Origin: Actinomycetes bacterium
Lineage (GTDB): Bacteria; Actinomycetota; Acidimicrobiia; Acidimicrobiales; RAAP-2
Length of the DNA: 64,000 nucleotides
Direction of reading: 5' to 3'
Assembly (NCBI GenBank): GCA_021793515.1
Contig: JAJYSP010000009.1
Location: forward strand, 17,961-81,960
The number at the start of each line of letters is the position of its first letter. The first letter of the stretch is position 1. The notes beneath the pieces are model-generated. The model worked only from the letters and a program-made list of their open reading frames with translations, did not search any database and was not told the origin of the DNA. The position numbers and the translations under genes were made by a program. This document shows positions 30,825 to 39,130 of this stretch, one piece after another.

Positions 30825-31754
30825 GTGTCCGCCATACGCCTCCTCGTGTCCTCGGACGTGGACGACGTCGTCGAGGCCGTCGCGCGCGACCAGCACCGTG
30901 CGAGCGAGTTGAACCACTTCATCGACACCGCCCTCGACCGAGAGGAACTCAGTGATTCCTACCGACGTCGACAGACGCCGACCTGGATCGCGCTCGACGG
31001 GACGCGCCTCGTGGGCCACCTCACCGCGACCACGCTGCAACGGCCATCGGGTCGGGTGAGCGCCTGGATCAGCCCCGACGCCACCTCCTTTGACGACGTG
31101 GCGACGCTCGGCGCGCTCTACGCCTTCGCCGGTGCGCGGTGGCTCGCCGACGGCGTTAAGGACCACGAGGTGTGGACGTACGACCGTCCCGACACCCGCG
31201 ACCCCTGGCTCGAGCTCGGATTCGCCCAGCGATTCCGTCGTGGCTGTCTCGAGCTGGCCTCGCGAGGTGAGCCGAACTGGCCGCCGGGCTACCGGCTGCG
31301 ACACGGCACCCGTGACGACCTCGATCTGGCACTGCACTTCAACGACCTGCTCGACCACGAAGACGCCGCGGGGCCAAGTTTCGCGCGGCCCGAACCCTTC
31401 GACCGGGACGGACTCGACGAGACGCTCGATGACCCCGATACGGTCCACGCAGTGGTCGAGCACCGGGGAGTACCGGTAGCCCAGGCCATCGTCTTTCCCC
31501 TGCTACCCGTGCGCGGCGCCCACGAGCGAACCGTGCACCTCAGCGCGGTCGTGGTCGAACCAGCACACCGGGGTCGTGGCGTGGCGACGGCCATGCTCGA
31601 CGATCTCGCCGACGAGGCTCGCCGACGAGGCTTTCAGTACGCCGACGTCACGTGGCGCACGGCGAACCTCGCGGCGGCCGCGTTCTGGCGCGCCTACGGC
31701 GTCACCGCGACCTACGTCCGCCTGCAGCGACGACTGGGCGAGGACGCCACGTAA
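30825..31754 (+). CDS. Tandem GNAT-family acetyltransferase
   Basis: A 309-residue protein. The second half is a clear GNAT domain, with LSAVVVEPAHRGRGVATAMLDDLADEA (acetyl-CoA loop R-G-R-G-V-A) and VTWRTANLAAAAFWRAYGV. The first half looks like a degenerate copy (WIALDGTRLVGHL, WISPDATSFDD, LELGFAQRFRRG) without the Q/RxxGxA loop. Two-domain GNATs of this sort occur in antibiotic and mycothiol pathways of actinobacteria, but no specific link is seen here. The GTG start appears leaderless. Confidence 0.83.
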   Translation: MSAIRLLVSSDVDDVVEAVARDQHRASELNHFIDTALDREELSDSYRRRQTPTWIALDGTRLVGHLTATTLQRPSGRVSAWISPDATSFDDVATLGALYAFAGARWLADGVKDHEVWTYDRPDTRDPWLELGFAQRFRRGCLELASRGEPNWPPGYRLRHGTRDDLDLALHFNDLLDHEDAAGPSFARPEPFDRDGLDETLDDPDTVHAVVEHRGVPVAQAIVFPLLPVRGAHERTVHLSAVVVEPAHRGRGVATAMLDDLADEARRRGFQYADVTWRTANLAAAAFWRAYGVTATYVRLQRRLGEDAT

Positions 31755-31815
31755 CCAACACGTGCTCGTGGCCAAGGAACTGGAGTCACTCGGTTAGCCA
31801 AATGAGTCCGAACCG

Positions 31816-32298
31816 TTAGGCCAGTGACGCCTCGATCGCGGCGACCAGCACTGGGTCCTCCGGGGTCACCGTCGGCGCGAAGCGCTGGATGGAGCCGTCC
31901 GGTGACAGGAGGAACTTCTCAAAGTTCCAGCGGATGTCGCCCACGTGACCGTCCGCGTCGGCGACCGACGTCAAGGTCTCGTAGATCGGGTGGCGACCCT
32001 CGCCGTTCACGTCGATCTTCTCAAAGAGCGGGAACGTCACGCCGTAGGTGGTCGAGCAGAAGGATTGGATCTCCTCGGCCGTTCCGGGCTCTTGGCCCAT
32101 GAACTGGTTGCACGGGAATCCAACGACGCTGAACCCGCGCTCGGCGTATCGCTCGTGCAACGCCTCGAGCCCCTCGTACTGAGGGGTCAAGCCGCACTTG
32201 GAGGCCACGTTCACCACCAGTACGGTCTTACCGCGATAGGGGGCGAGCGACGCGTCGTCGCCGGCCAGGGTCCGAACAGGGATGTCGTACACACTCAT
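31816..32298 (-). CDS. Glutathione-peroxidase-family thiol peroxidase
   Basis: A 160-residue GPx-fold peroxidase that reduces hydroperoxides, in bacteria usually with thioredoxin. The peroxidatic Cys is in NVASKCGLTPQYEGL (Cys, not selenocysteine), with Gln in FPCNQFMGQEPG and Trp in DIRWNFEKFLL completing the tetrad. The second Cys in FPCNQ may resolve. The ATG at 32298 gives MSVYDIPVRTLAG, and TATGGT lies seven bases upstream. It is divergent from the quinone oxidoreductase, another redox gene. Confidence 0.92.
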   Translation of the reverse strand: MSVYDIPVRTLAGDDASLAPYRGKTVLVVNVASKCGLTPQYEGLEALHERYAERGFSVVGFPCNQFMGQEPGTAEEIQSFCSTTYGVTFPLFEKIDVNGEGRHPIYETLTSVADADGHVGDIRWNFEKFLLSPDGSIQRFAPTVTPEDPVLVAAIEASLA

Positions 32299-32305
32299 GC
32301 ACGCG

Positions 32306-32311
32306 ACCATA
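32306..32311 (-). promoter_or_regulatory. -10 box for a leaderless peroxidase mRNA
   Basis: TATGGT on the minus strand, seven bases before the ATG at 32298. Confidence 0.4.
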
Positions 32312-32347
32312 CCGGGGCCGTACCGATCGTCATTCACCCCGGGTGTC

Positions 32348-32353
32348 TAGGCT
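32348..32353 (+). promoter_or_regulatory. -10 box for a leaderless quinone-oxidoreductase mRNA
   Basis: TAGGCT, six bases before the ATG at 32360. Confidence 0.4.
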
Positions 32354-32359
32354 CCCCGT

Positions 32360-33304
32360 ATGCACGCCGCCGTACTCATCGATGGACGCCTCGAGGTCCA
32401 GCAACGACCGACGCCCGAGCCCGGACCCGGCGACGTCGTGGTCGCCGTCACCGGCGCCGGCGTCAACGCAGCCGACCTGATGCAACGACGTGGTCACTAC
32501 CCCGCGCCACCGGGCTGGCCCGCCGATATCCCGGGTCTCGAACTCGCTGGTGTGGTCACCGCGGTCGGTGACGGCGTCGACGTCGAGCTCATCGGACGTC
32601 GCGTCTGTGCGATCGTGGGCGGCGGTGCACAGGCGACGCACTGCGTCGTGCCGAGCGAACACCTGGTCGCCGTCGCGGACTCGATAGACCTCACCGTTGC
32701 GGGCGGTTTCCCGGAGGCGTTCGTGACCGCCCACGACGCCCTGGTCACCCAGGGCGTCGTGGGCGCCGGCGACCGGGTCCTCATCTCTGGTGCCTCGGGC
32801 GGGGTCGGCTCGGCCGCCGTCCAGATCGCGGCGCGACGCGGTGCCCACGTCATCGCCGTGACCCGCACGACCCAGTTCCACGACCGACTCCGCGAACTCG
32901 GCGCGTCTGAAACCATCACTATCGATCAGGTGGCAACCCTCGACCCGGTCAATGTCATCATCGAACTCGTGGGCGCAGCGCACCTGCAACAGGCGCTGGA
33001 CGTGCTCGCCGCGAGGGCCCGCGTGGTCGTCATCGGCGTGGGAGGCGGCGGACACGTCGAATTGGACCTGCTCAGCGTGATGAACCGCCGCGCCACGATC
33101 ACCGGATCGACGTTGCGTTCCCGTAGCCGCGACGAGAAAGCCCTCGTGATCCAACGCGCGAGTGCCGACCTGCTCGACGACTGGGCGAGCGGGCGGCTCC
33201 AGGTCCCGGTCGCACGCGTCGTCGACTTCGCCGATATCGCCGAGGCCTACGACTACTTCGCCGAGCCCGGGAAGTTCGGCAAGGTCCTGGTGCGCATCTC
33301 GTGA
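32360..33304 (+). CDS. Zinc-free NAD(P)H:quinone oxidoreductase, MDR family
   Basis: A 314-residue medium-chain dehydrogenase of the QOR type. It has the GroES-like N-terminus (GDVVVAVTGAGVNAADLMQRRGHYP, with PGLELAGVV), lacks the structural-zinc cysteines, and has the NADP loop LISGASGGVGSAAVQIAARRGAHV. The C-terminus, VARVVDFADIAEAYDYFAEPGKFGKVLVRI, is the usual QOR ending. It probably reduces quinones or enoyl substrates in the cytosol. Its stop overlaps the GTG of the next small gene. Confidence 0.9.
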   Translation: MHAAVLIDGRLEVQQRPTPEPGPGDVVVAVTGAGVNAADLMQRRGHYPAPPGWPADIPGLELAGVVTAVGDGVDVELIGRRVCAIVGGGAQATHCVVPSEHLVAVADSIDLTVAGGFPEAFVTAHDALVTQGVVGAGDRVLISGASGGVGSAAVQIAARRGAHVIAVTRTTQFHDRLRELGASETITIDQVATLDPVNVIIELVGAAHLQQALDVLAARARVVVIGVGGGGHVELDLLSVMNRRATITGSTLRSRSRDEKALVIQRASADLLDDWASGRLQVPVARVVDFADIAEAYDYFAEPGKFGKVLVRIS

Positions 33305-33540
33305 CCACGTGGCGAGTCGGGGAGCCGGTTCCCCGGCCCCACCCCTCGCGATGCGACCCCAATCGATCCGACTACACAGCGATCATCGCCGCCCACGAGC
33401 ACGCGGTGAGGACAGAGGCGCCGACATACCTCGACCCAGCGACGGGCTTCATCGTGCTCACCGTGGTGACGCTGGCGCGTCGGGGACAGTGCTGTGACAG
33501 CGGCTGTCGACACTGCCCCTACCTCGAGTCCACGTCGTAA
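33301..33540 (+). CDS. DUF5522-like small cysteine-rich protein
   Basis: A 79-residue protein, coupled by GTGA to the oxidoreductase gene. It contains DYTAIIAAHEHAV, TYLDPATGFIVLTVVTLARRG and the cysteine cluster QCCDSGCRHCPYLE. That C-terminal pattern (CCxxxCRHCPY) is the hallmark of DUF5522 as I know it. The cysteines could hold a metal, but no function is established. The gene is followed directly by a strong hairpin. Confidence 0.78.
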   Translation: MTTWRVGEPVPRPHPSRCDPNRSDYTAIIAAHEHAVRTEAPTYLDPATGFIVLTVVTLARRGQCCDSGCRHCPYLESTS

Positions 33541-33545
33541 CGGAG

Positions 33546-33584
33546 CGAGCCGCCACTACCCGCGAGGCGGGTAGTGGCGGCTCG
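33546..33584. terminator. Perfect 18-bp stem, bidirectional terminator
   Basis: Arms CGAGCCGCCACTACCCGC and GCGGGTAGTGGCGGCTCG surround a three-base loop, five bases after the DUF5522 stop and before the convergent ald stop. It can serve both transcripts. No T-tract is present. Confidence 0.78.
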
Positions 33585-33599
33585 AACCGTAGCTTCGAC

Positions 33600-34718
33600 C
33601 TACAGCAGGTCGCGCAGCGGCGTGTAGTCGATGCCGTGGGCTTCGGCCACGGGGCCATAGGTGACCGCACCGTTCACGGTGTTGACGCCTTCGGCCAGCG
33701 CGTCATCGGCCAGGACCGCCTCGCGCCACCCGTGGTGGGCCAGTTCCATCGCGTAGGGCAAGGTCGCGTTCGCGAGCGCGGCGGTGGAGGTGTTGGGCAC
33801 CGCACCGGGCATGTTCGCCACGCAGTAGAAGATCGAGCCGTTCACCTCGAAGACCGGGTCAGAGTGGGTGGTCGGGTGGGTCGCCTCGAAGCAGCCGCCC
33901 TGGTCCACCGAGATGTCCACGAGGACCGAACCCTCGCGCATCCTCGCCACCAGGTCGTTGCTCACCAACTTGGGCGCCTTGGCGCCCACGACGAGTACCG
34001 CACCAATGACGATGTCCGCGCCGATGCACGCCTCTTCCAGGCTCAACGTCGACGAAGCGATCGTCTCGAGGCGTCCGTCGAAGTGATGGTCGATCTGACG
34101 CAACCGGTCGAGGTTACGGTCGAGGATTTTGACGTTCGCGTGCAGGCCGACCGCGAGCGTCGCGGCCGCGAGCCCCGCGACACCGGCACCGATCACGACG
34201 ACGTTCACCGGCGCGACGCCGGGGACACCACTGATCAGTGAGCCGTGGCCGCCGCCGGGTCGCATGAGGTGGTGGGCACCCATCAGCGGCGCCATCCGCC
34301 CGGCGACCTCGCTCATCGGCGTGAGCAGAGGCAGCGAGTTGTCGCGAAGCCGAACTGTCTCGTAGGCGATGGCGACGTTGTTCGCCGCCACGAGGGCGTC
34401 GGTGCACTCACGTGAGGCGGCCAGGTGCAGGTAGGTGAAGAGGACCTGGTTCTTGTGGGCGGCTAGCCGCGGGTACTCCGCCGCGATCGGCTCCTTGACC
34501 TTCATGATCATGTCGCTGTCGGCCCAGACATCGTCGACGTCGTCGACGATGGTGGCGCCGTTCGCGACGTAGTCCGCGTCGCTGATCGACGAACCTACGC
34601 CCGCGCCGCGCTCGATGAGCACCTGATGACCCGCGCCAGTGAGCTCACGAGCACCCGCCGGGGTGAGTGCCACGCGGTTCTCGTCGGTCTTGATTTCCTT
34701 CGGTACGCCTATTTTCAT
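33600..34718 (-). CDS. ald: Alanine dehydrogenase
   Basis: Ald interconverts alanine and pyruvate plus ammonia with NAD. The 372-residue protein begins MKIGVPKEIKTDENRVALTPAG, and has the catalytic region ADSDMIMKVKEP and SEVAGRMAP, the NAD loop VVVIGAGVAGLAAATLAVG, the DISVDQGGCFEATHPTTHSDP segment with catalytic Asp, and NMPGAVPNTSTAAL. An ATG nine bases upstream (34727) is possible. The ATG at 34718 is preferred because TAGGAT lies seven bases before it, fitting a leaderless mRNA. It sits downstream of the pot operon and may recycle alanine made by the pyruvate-dependent aminotransferase at 41293. Confidence 0.95.
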   Translation of the reverse strand: MKIGVPKEIKTDENRVALTPAGARELTGAGHQVLIERGAGVGSSISDADYVANGATIVDDVDDVWADSDMIMKVKEPIAAEYPRLAAHKNQVLFTYLHLAASRECTDALVAANNVAIAYETVRLRDNSLPLLTPMSEVAGRMAPLMGAHHLMRPGGGHGSLISGVPGVAPVNVVVIGAGVAGLAAATLAVGLHANVKILDRNLDRLRQIDHHFDGRLETIASSTLSLEEACIGADIVIGAVLVVGAKAPKLVSNDLVARMREGSVLVDISVDQGGCFEATHPTTHSDPVFEVNGSIFYCVANMPGAVPNTSTAALANATLPYAMELAHHGWREAVLADDALAEGVNTVNGAVTYGPVAEAHGIDYTPLRDLL

Positions 34719-34725
34719 GAACTTC

Positions 34726-34731
34726 ATCCTA
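34726..34731 (-). promoter_or_regulatory. -10 box for a leaderless ald mRNA
   Basis: TAGGAT on the minus strand, seven bases before the ATG at 34718. Confidence 0.45.
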
Positions 34732-34764
34732 ATTTGCCGATTGCGGTGCCCTCGTTGGCTCCGA

Positions 34765-35616
34765 CTACGCCTTCTTACGCGCGAGCACGATGCTCAGGAT
34801 CGCAAAACCGATCCCGACCGTGAAGATCGCGGTTCCAAAGACGAACACTTGTGGCGGGATACCTACGCGGGTCGCACCGTACACCCAGACGGGGAACGGC
34901 ACGCTCGTGCCACTGAGGAAGTTCGACGTCACGAAGTCGTCGATCGAGATCGCGAAGGCCATCAGTGCTCCGGCGAGCACACCGGGCATGATCAATGGCA
35001 GCGTCACGCGCGTGAAGGTCACCGCGGGGGTTGCGCCGAGGTCGTACGCGGCCTCCTCGAGCGCGGTGTCGAACCCCGCGAGCCGGGCGCGCACGGTGAC
35101 CGTGACGTAGGCGATCGAGAACATCACGTGGGCGAGCACGAGGGTGAGGAAACCACGACCGATGTTGAACGTGACGAACAGCCCAAGCAGTGACGCACCC
35201 ATGACGATCTCGGGGGCGGCGATGTTCAAGAAGATCACCTGCTCGAAGGCACCCTTGCCCCGGAACCGGGGTGGACGGTAACGCACGAGCGCGATGGCAA
35301 GCATCGTGCCGAGCACCGTGGCGATGAGCGTACTCACGAGTGCGAGACGAATCGAGAGCCAGAACGAGGCGGTGAGGCCGGGCACGTTGCTCCACTGGTG
35401 GTACCACTGCGAGGTGAACCCATTCCAGGAGAAGCTGACCAACTGCATGCTGCCGATCGTCTTGTTGAAGCTGTAGAAGATCATGACGATGATCGGGAAT
35501 ACCAGGTACGCGATGACGAGCCACGAGTAGGTCGGCAGTACGAACTTGGTCCATCGCCGCCGCTTGGTGGCCGACGCCTCGGGCGTCGAGGTGGATGGTT
35601 GGGCGAGCAACGTCAT
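34765..35616 (-). CDS. potC: Polyamine ABC transporter permease, PotC type
   Basis: One of two inner-membrane permeases of a spermidine/putrescine importer. The 283-residue protein has a cytoplasmic basic N-terminus, about six membrane helices (first WLVIAYLVFPIIVMIFYSF) and the EAA loop EEAAYDLGATPAVTFTRVTLPLIMPG that docks on PotA. The IDDFVTSNFLSG segment is typical of PotC. It overlaps potB by four bases (ATGA). Which polyamine is taken up cannot be told from the permease. Confidence 0.9.
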   Translation of the reverse strand: MTLLAQPSTSTPEASATKRRRWTKFVLPTYSWLVIAYLVFPIIVMIFYSFNKTIGSMQLVSFSWNGFTSQWYHQWSNVPGLTASFWLSIRLALVSTLIATVLGTMLAIALVRYRPPRFRGKGAFEQVIFLNIAAPEIVMGASLLGLFVTFNIGRGFLTLVLAHVMFSIAYVTVTVRARLAGFDTALEEAAYDLGATPAVTFTRVTLPLIMPGVLAGALMAFAISIDDFVTSNFLSGTSVPFPVWVYGATRVGIPPQVFVFGTAIFTVGIGFAILSIVLARKKA

Positions 35617-36524
35617 AGGTACTGCTCGATCGTTCGCGAGCCCAGGAGGCGGGCGTAGAGGAAGATACCGAGCAGGGCCACCACGAGCAGGATCGCCGAC
35701 AGTGACGCCCCACCGGCGTAGTCCAACGTCACGAGGAACTGGTTCTGGATGACCGTCCCGATCATGGTGTTGGACGTTCCACCGAGGATCTCCTGATTGA
35801 CGTAGTCACCGAACATCGGGATGAACGTGAGGAGGAAGGCCGCGAAGATGCCGGGCACGGTGAGGGGCATGATGACCTTCATGAAACCCACGCGCTTGGT
35901 CGCGTACAGGTCGTAGGCGGCCTCGAGCACCCGTCGGTCGATCCGTTCCAATGCCACGTAGAGCGGCAACGCCGTAAAAGGCAGGTAGTTGTAGGCCAGC
36001 CCCGCCATGACCGCGTAGCTCGTGCCCAGGATGTGGAAGCCCTGGGGTAACAGGTGGATGTGCTTCAGCGCTCCGAGGACCACGCCATTGTTGGCGAGTA
36101 CGAACTCCCAAACGATGGTACGGATGACGAAGGAGACGAAGAAGGGCACGAGCAGCATCAGCAGGAAGAAGTTCTTGCGACGCCCGCCGTAGAAGGCGAT
36201 CCAGTACGCGATCGGGAACGAGATGATCAAGTCCACGATGGTGGCCGCGGCGGCGAAGTAGAGACTGGTGATGAACTCCTGGTGGTACAGGCTGACCTCG
36301 CTCGAGAACTCGCCCCAGTGCCAGGCCATCACGCACGCCCCCGTCGAGGGGCTGCAGGTCTTGAGCGACAGCGAGAGCATCAACAGCAGCGGCACGAGGA
36401 ACAACAACAGGAGCCACAGGCCCGACGGCAGGCTGAGTAGGTAGGGCGCTAGCGCCCTACCTACTCGCCGCTTGCGTCGTGGTGCTACGCCCCCTGGATG
36501 ATCGGGAGGAACAAGTTGTTCCAC
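35613..36524 (-). CDS. potB: Polyamine ABC transporter permease, PotB type
   Basis: The 303-residue partner of PotC, with about six helices, starting LAPYLLSLPSGLWLLLLFLVPLLLM after a basic N-terminus, and the EAA loop LEAAYDLYATKRVGFMKVIMPLTVPG. FGDYVNQEILGG is PotB-like. The only usable start is GTG at 36524, which lies 40 bases inside potD and has AGGAG eight bases upstream. The first codons after the potD stop contain a 32-base perfect palindrome, so the mRNA can fold inside the coding start of potB. Confidence 0.9.
   Translation of the reverse strand: MEQLVPPDHPGGVAPRRKRRVGRALAPYLLSLPSGLWLLLLFLVPLLLMLSLSLKTCSPSTGACVMAWHWGEFSSEVSLYHQEFITSLYFAAAATIVDLIISFPIAYWIAFYGGRRKNFFLLMLLVPFFVSFVIRTIVWEFVLANNGVVLGALKHIHLLPQGFHILGTSYAVMAGLAYNYLPFTALPLYVALERIDRRVLEAAYDLYATKRVGFMKVIMPLTVPGIFAAFLLTFIPMFGDYVNQEILGGTSNTMIGTVIQNQFLVTLDYAGGASLSAILLVVALLGIFLYARLLGSRTIEQYL
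36435..36466. repeat. 32-base perfect palindrome inside the potB start region
   Basis: Two 16-base arms, GAGTAGGTAGGGCGCT and its exact complement, meet without a spacer. It encodes VGRALAPYLL of PotB, on the mRNA just 18 bases past the potD stop. As RNA it forms a long hairpin between potD and the rest of the operon, and could protect potD mRNA, stop part of the transcription or slow ribosomes on potB. Confidence 0.8.
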
Positions 36525-37786
36525 GCGTTGATCTCCTCTTGATTCTTAAACGGGTAGTAGTTCTTGGACAGCTTGACGCGCTCGGGCGTCGGGAAGACGG
36601 ACGGTGAGTCGGCCGTGACCGACGTCGCCAGTCCGATCGACGGCTTCATCGCCTTCAGCGCGGCCGCGTCCCAGCCCGTCGGGTGTAGCAGTTGCTGCTT
36701 GGCCGAGGGAACCGGGCAGATGTAGTCGTTGTAGTACTCCACGACGGCCTGGGTCATCGGGCTGTAGTAAAAGTCCATCAACTCCATGGCGTCGAGCGGG
36801 TTCTGGGCGTAGAGCGGGATCGCCATGTTGTCCGTCCAGAGCATCAGCCCCTCCTTGGGCGCCATCAGCACCAGGTCCTTGTACTTGCTGTTCAGGTTGG
36901 CCTGGAAGATGTCGCCGGAGTAGCACTGGGAGACGACGGTGTCGCCGTTCTTCAGGTGTTGGATGTAGCTCTGGTCGTAGTAGGCGGCCACCAGGCCGTC
37001 ACTGCGCTGCTGCTGAAGCTTCTTGGCGGCCTTGGCCCAGTCCTTCTCGGTCGAGCTGAACGGCTCGACACCGATCGCGAGCAGGCCCGCGCTGCCCAAC
37101 TCGAAGGGGTCGGACAACATGCCGATCTTGCCCGCGTACTTCTTGTCGAACAGGATCTGGATGCTGTCACCCGGATCCTTCACGTGCTTGGCGTTGTAGG
37201 CGACCGAGGTCCAACCCGACTGCCACGCCATGGTGTACTTGTTGCCCGGGTCCCACGAGGGGCTCTTCACGAGCGGTCCGGCGTACTTGTTGAAGTTCGT
37301 CATCAACTTGTGATCGAGCGGAATGAGCCAGCCGTTCTGCATGAGATAGCCGAGTTCGGGGTTGTTGTTGGTCATCACGACGATGTCGTAGCCGGTCGAC
37401 TGGCCCGCGGCGAGCGATGGGCGAATCTTGGCGTAGAACGACGCGTTGTCCTGGATGACCTCGTAGTAGTTCACCTTGATCTTGGTCATCTGGGTGAAGT
37501 GTTGGAGTGACAGGTGCTTGCCGTTCAGGACGTCAATGTAGAGCGGCCAGTTCGCGAAGTTGACGGTGTGATGCAACTTCTGCTTCGACCACCACTTGGC
37601 GGTCCCTACGTTCTTGTTCGGCAGCGCCGTCGCACCCGCACCGCTCGAGAGCAACAACGACGCCCCCGCGCCAGCTCCGGCGGCCTTCATCAGGCCACGG
37701 CGCGATATGCGCTGCTCGGTCATGCCACGCCAGAACGACGGGTCGATCCCGCCATCCTGGCTAAACACATTGAATTCCTCTGACAT
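36485..37786 (-). CDS. potD: Polyamine ABC transporter substrate-binding protein, Tat-exported
   Basis: A 433-residue extracytoplasmic binding protein of the PotD/PotF type. The N-terminus carries a Tat signal, RISRRGLMKAAGAGAGASLLLSSGAGA. The mature part has NFANWPLYIDV, FTQMTKIKVNYYEVIQDNASFYAKI, GYDIVVMTNNNPELGYLMQNGWLIPLD and MLWTDNMAIPLYAQNPLDAMELMDFYYSP. These match the two-lobed polyamine binders. Tat export suggests it folds, or passes quality control, before export. Two bases separate it from the potA stop. Confidence 0.93.
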   Translation of the reverse strand: MSEEFNVFSQDGGIDPSFWRGMTEQRISRRGLMKAAGAGAGASLLLSSGAGATALPNKNVGTAKWWSKQKLHHTVNFANWPLYIDVLNGKHLSLQHFTQMTKIKVNYYEVIQDNASFYAKIRPSLAAGQSTGYDIVVMTNNNPELGYLMQNGWLIPLDHKLMTNFNKYAGPLVKSPSWDPGNKYTMAWQSGWTSVAYNAKHVKDPGDSIQILFDKKYAGKIGMLSDPFELGSAGLLAIGVEPFSSTEKDWAKAAKKLQQQRSDGLVAAYYDQSYIQHLKNGDTVVSQCYSGDIFQANLNSKYKDLVLMAPKEGLMLWTDNMAIPLYAQNPLDAMELMDFYYSPMTQAVVEYYNDYICPVPSAKQQLLHPTGWDAAALKAMKPSIGLATSVTADSPSVFPTPERVKLSKNYYPFKNQEEINAWNNLFLPIIQGA

Positions 37787-37788
37787 GG

Positions 37789-39006
37789 TTAGTCCCCCTC
37801 TGTTTCATTGATTTCTACGGTTGTAGGTAGTGGTTTGACGGTAAAGGTGTGCTCCTCGGGCCAGTTGAGGATGACCTCGTCGCCGCTACGCGGCGCCAGC
37901 TGGTTGCCAATGTTCTGGGCGTAAACGGTCACCTCGACCCCGAGGGTCGTCTCGACGATGTACTGGTTACCCACCCCGGTGAACGTGGAGACGCGCACCC
38001 GCCCCCCGATCGCGTTGTGGCCCGGCTGGACGACCGTGCCGGCCGGAAATATCCCGATCTTCTCGGGTCGAACACCAACTTTGACCGCCGTGCTCCCACC
38101 GAGGTCGGGCACGTGGTCCGTGGGCACGACGATGGTCCCTCCGCCGTCGATGGCGATCGTGGTGCGCGCGCCCGACGTCGAGACGATCGAGCCTGCGAGC
38201 AGGTTGGACGCTCCGAGGAACGATGCCACGAACTCGGTCGTGGGACTGTCGTAGACGTCCTTCGGCGAGCCCATCCCCTCGATCCGACCGTGCCACATGA
38301 CCGCGAGACGGTCCGACATGGTCATCGCTTCTTCCTGGTCGTGGGTGACGTAGAGGAAGGTGATGCCGACTTGGGTCTGAATGCGCTTCAACTCGATCTG
38401 CATCTGGCGGCGCAACTTCGCATCGAGCGCCGACATCGGTTCGTCGAGCAGGAGCAGTTTGGGCTGGTTCACGAGTGCGCGGGCTAGGGCAACGCGCTGC
38501 TGTTGACCACCCGAGAGTTGGGAGGACTGACGCTTCTCGTAGTTCGGCAGGTCGACGATGTCGAGCATCTCGCCCACGCGCCGCTTGATCTCGTGCTTCT
38601 CGATCTTTTGGCGTCGGAGCCCAAAGGCGACGTTCTCAAAGACGTTGAGGTGCGGAAACAGGGCGTAGGACTGAAAGACGGTGTTCACGTCACGTCGATA
38701 CGGCGGCAAGTTGGTGACGTCCTGGCCACCGAGCAGGATCCGGCCTTTGGTGGGATCCTCGAACCCGCCGAGCATTCGCAGCGACGTCGTCTTGCCACAC
38801 CCCGACGGTCCGAGCAGGCTGAAGAACTCCCCCGCCTCGACGCGAAGGTTGAGGTCGTCCACGGCGTTCGCGTCATTGAAGGTCTTGGTGACGTTGATGA
38901 ACTCGACGTCGGCCGACTCCAGGTTGGCGATCTTGGCCGATCGGCCCAACGAGCGCACGCCTCGCGGTGCCTTCGACTCGGTGTCCTTCGTCGCCCCAAT
39001 GCTCAT
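37789..39006 (-). CDS. potA: Polyamine ABC transporter ATPase
   Basis: The ATP-hydrolysing subunit of the importer, 405 residues. Walker A is LLGPSGCGKTTSLRML, Q-loop VFQSYALFPHL, signature QLSGGQQQRVALARAL, Walker B LLLLDEPMSALDA, and the switch His lies in YVTHDQEEAM. A C-terminal TOBE regulatory domain follows (VGVRPEKIGIF...GNQYIVETTLG). The ATG at 39006 is preceded by GGGGGG; a further upstream in-frame start at 39090 is in a non-protein-like stretch. It is the first gene of potA-potD-potB-potC. Confidence 0.95.
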   Translation of the reverse strand: MSIGATKDTESKAPRGVRSLGRSAKIANLESADVEFINVTKTFNDANAVDDLNLRVEAGEFFSLLGPSGCGKTTSLRMLGGFEDPTKGRILLGGQDVTNLPPYRRDVNTVFQSYALFPHLNVFENVAFGLRRQKIEKHEIKRRVGEMLDIVDLPNYEKRQSSQLSGGQQQRVALARALVNQPKLLLLDEPMSALDAKLRRQMQIELKRIQTQVGITFLYVTHDQEEAMTMSDRLAVMWHGRIEGMGSPKDVYDSPTTEFVASFLGASNLLAGSIVSTSGARTTIAIDGGGTIVVPTDHVPDLGGSTAVKVGVRPEKIGIFPAGTVVQPGHNAIGGRVRVSTFTGVGNQYIVETTLGVEVTVYAQNIGNQLAPRSGDEVILNWPEEHTFTVKPLPTTVEINETEGD

Positions 39007-39102
39007 GTACTGCCCCCCATCTGCACTCCACGTGGCCGAAGCCACTTCCCCCCTCGCCACGACCGCTTTGTCATGGAGCAGGCCTATCACCCCGTTGCCA
39101 CG

Positions 39103-39130
39103 CCGTCAGTTCAGCATCGTGAACTGACGG
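39103..39130 (-). terminator. Hairpin directly after the aldehyde dehydrogenase stop
   Basis: Arms CCGTCAGTTCA / TGAACTGACGG (11 bp) with a six-base loop begin right at the TAA stop on the minus strand. No T-tract follows. It lies 97 bases before the potA start, so it may separate the dehydrogenase and pot transcripts or merely attenuate read-through. Confidence 0.6.
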
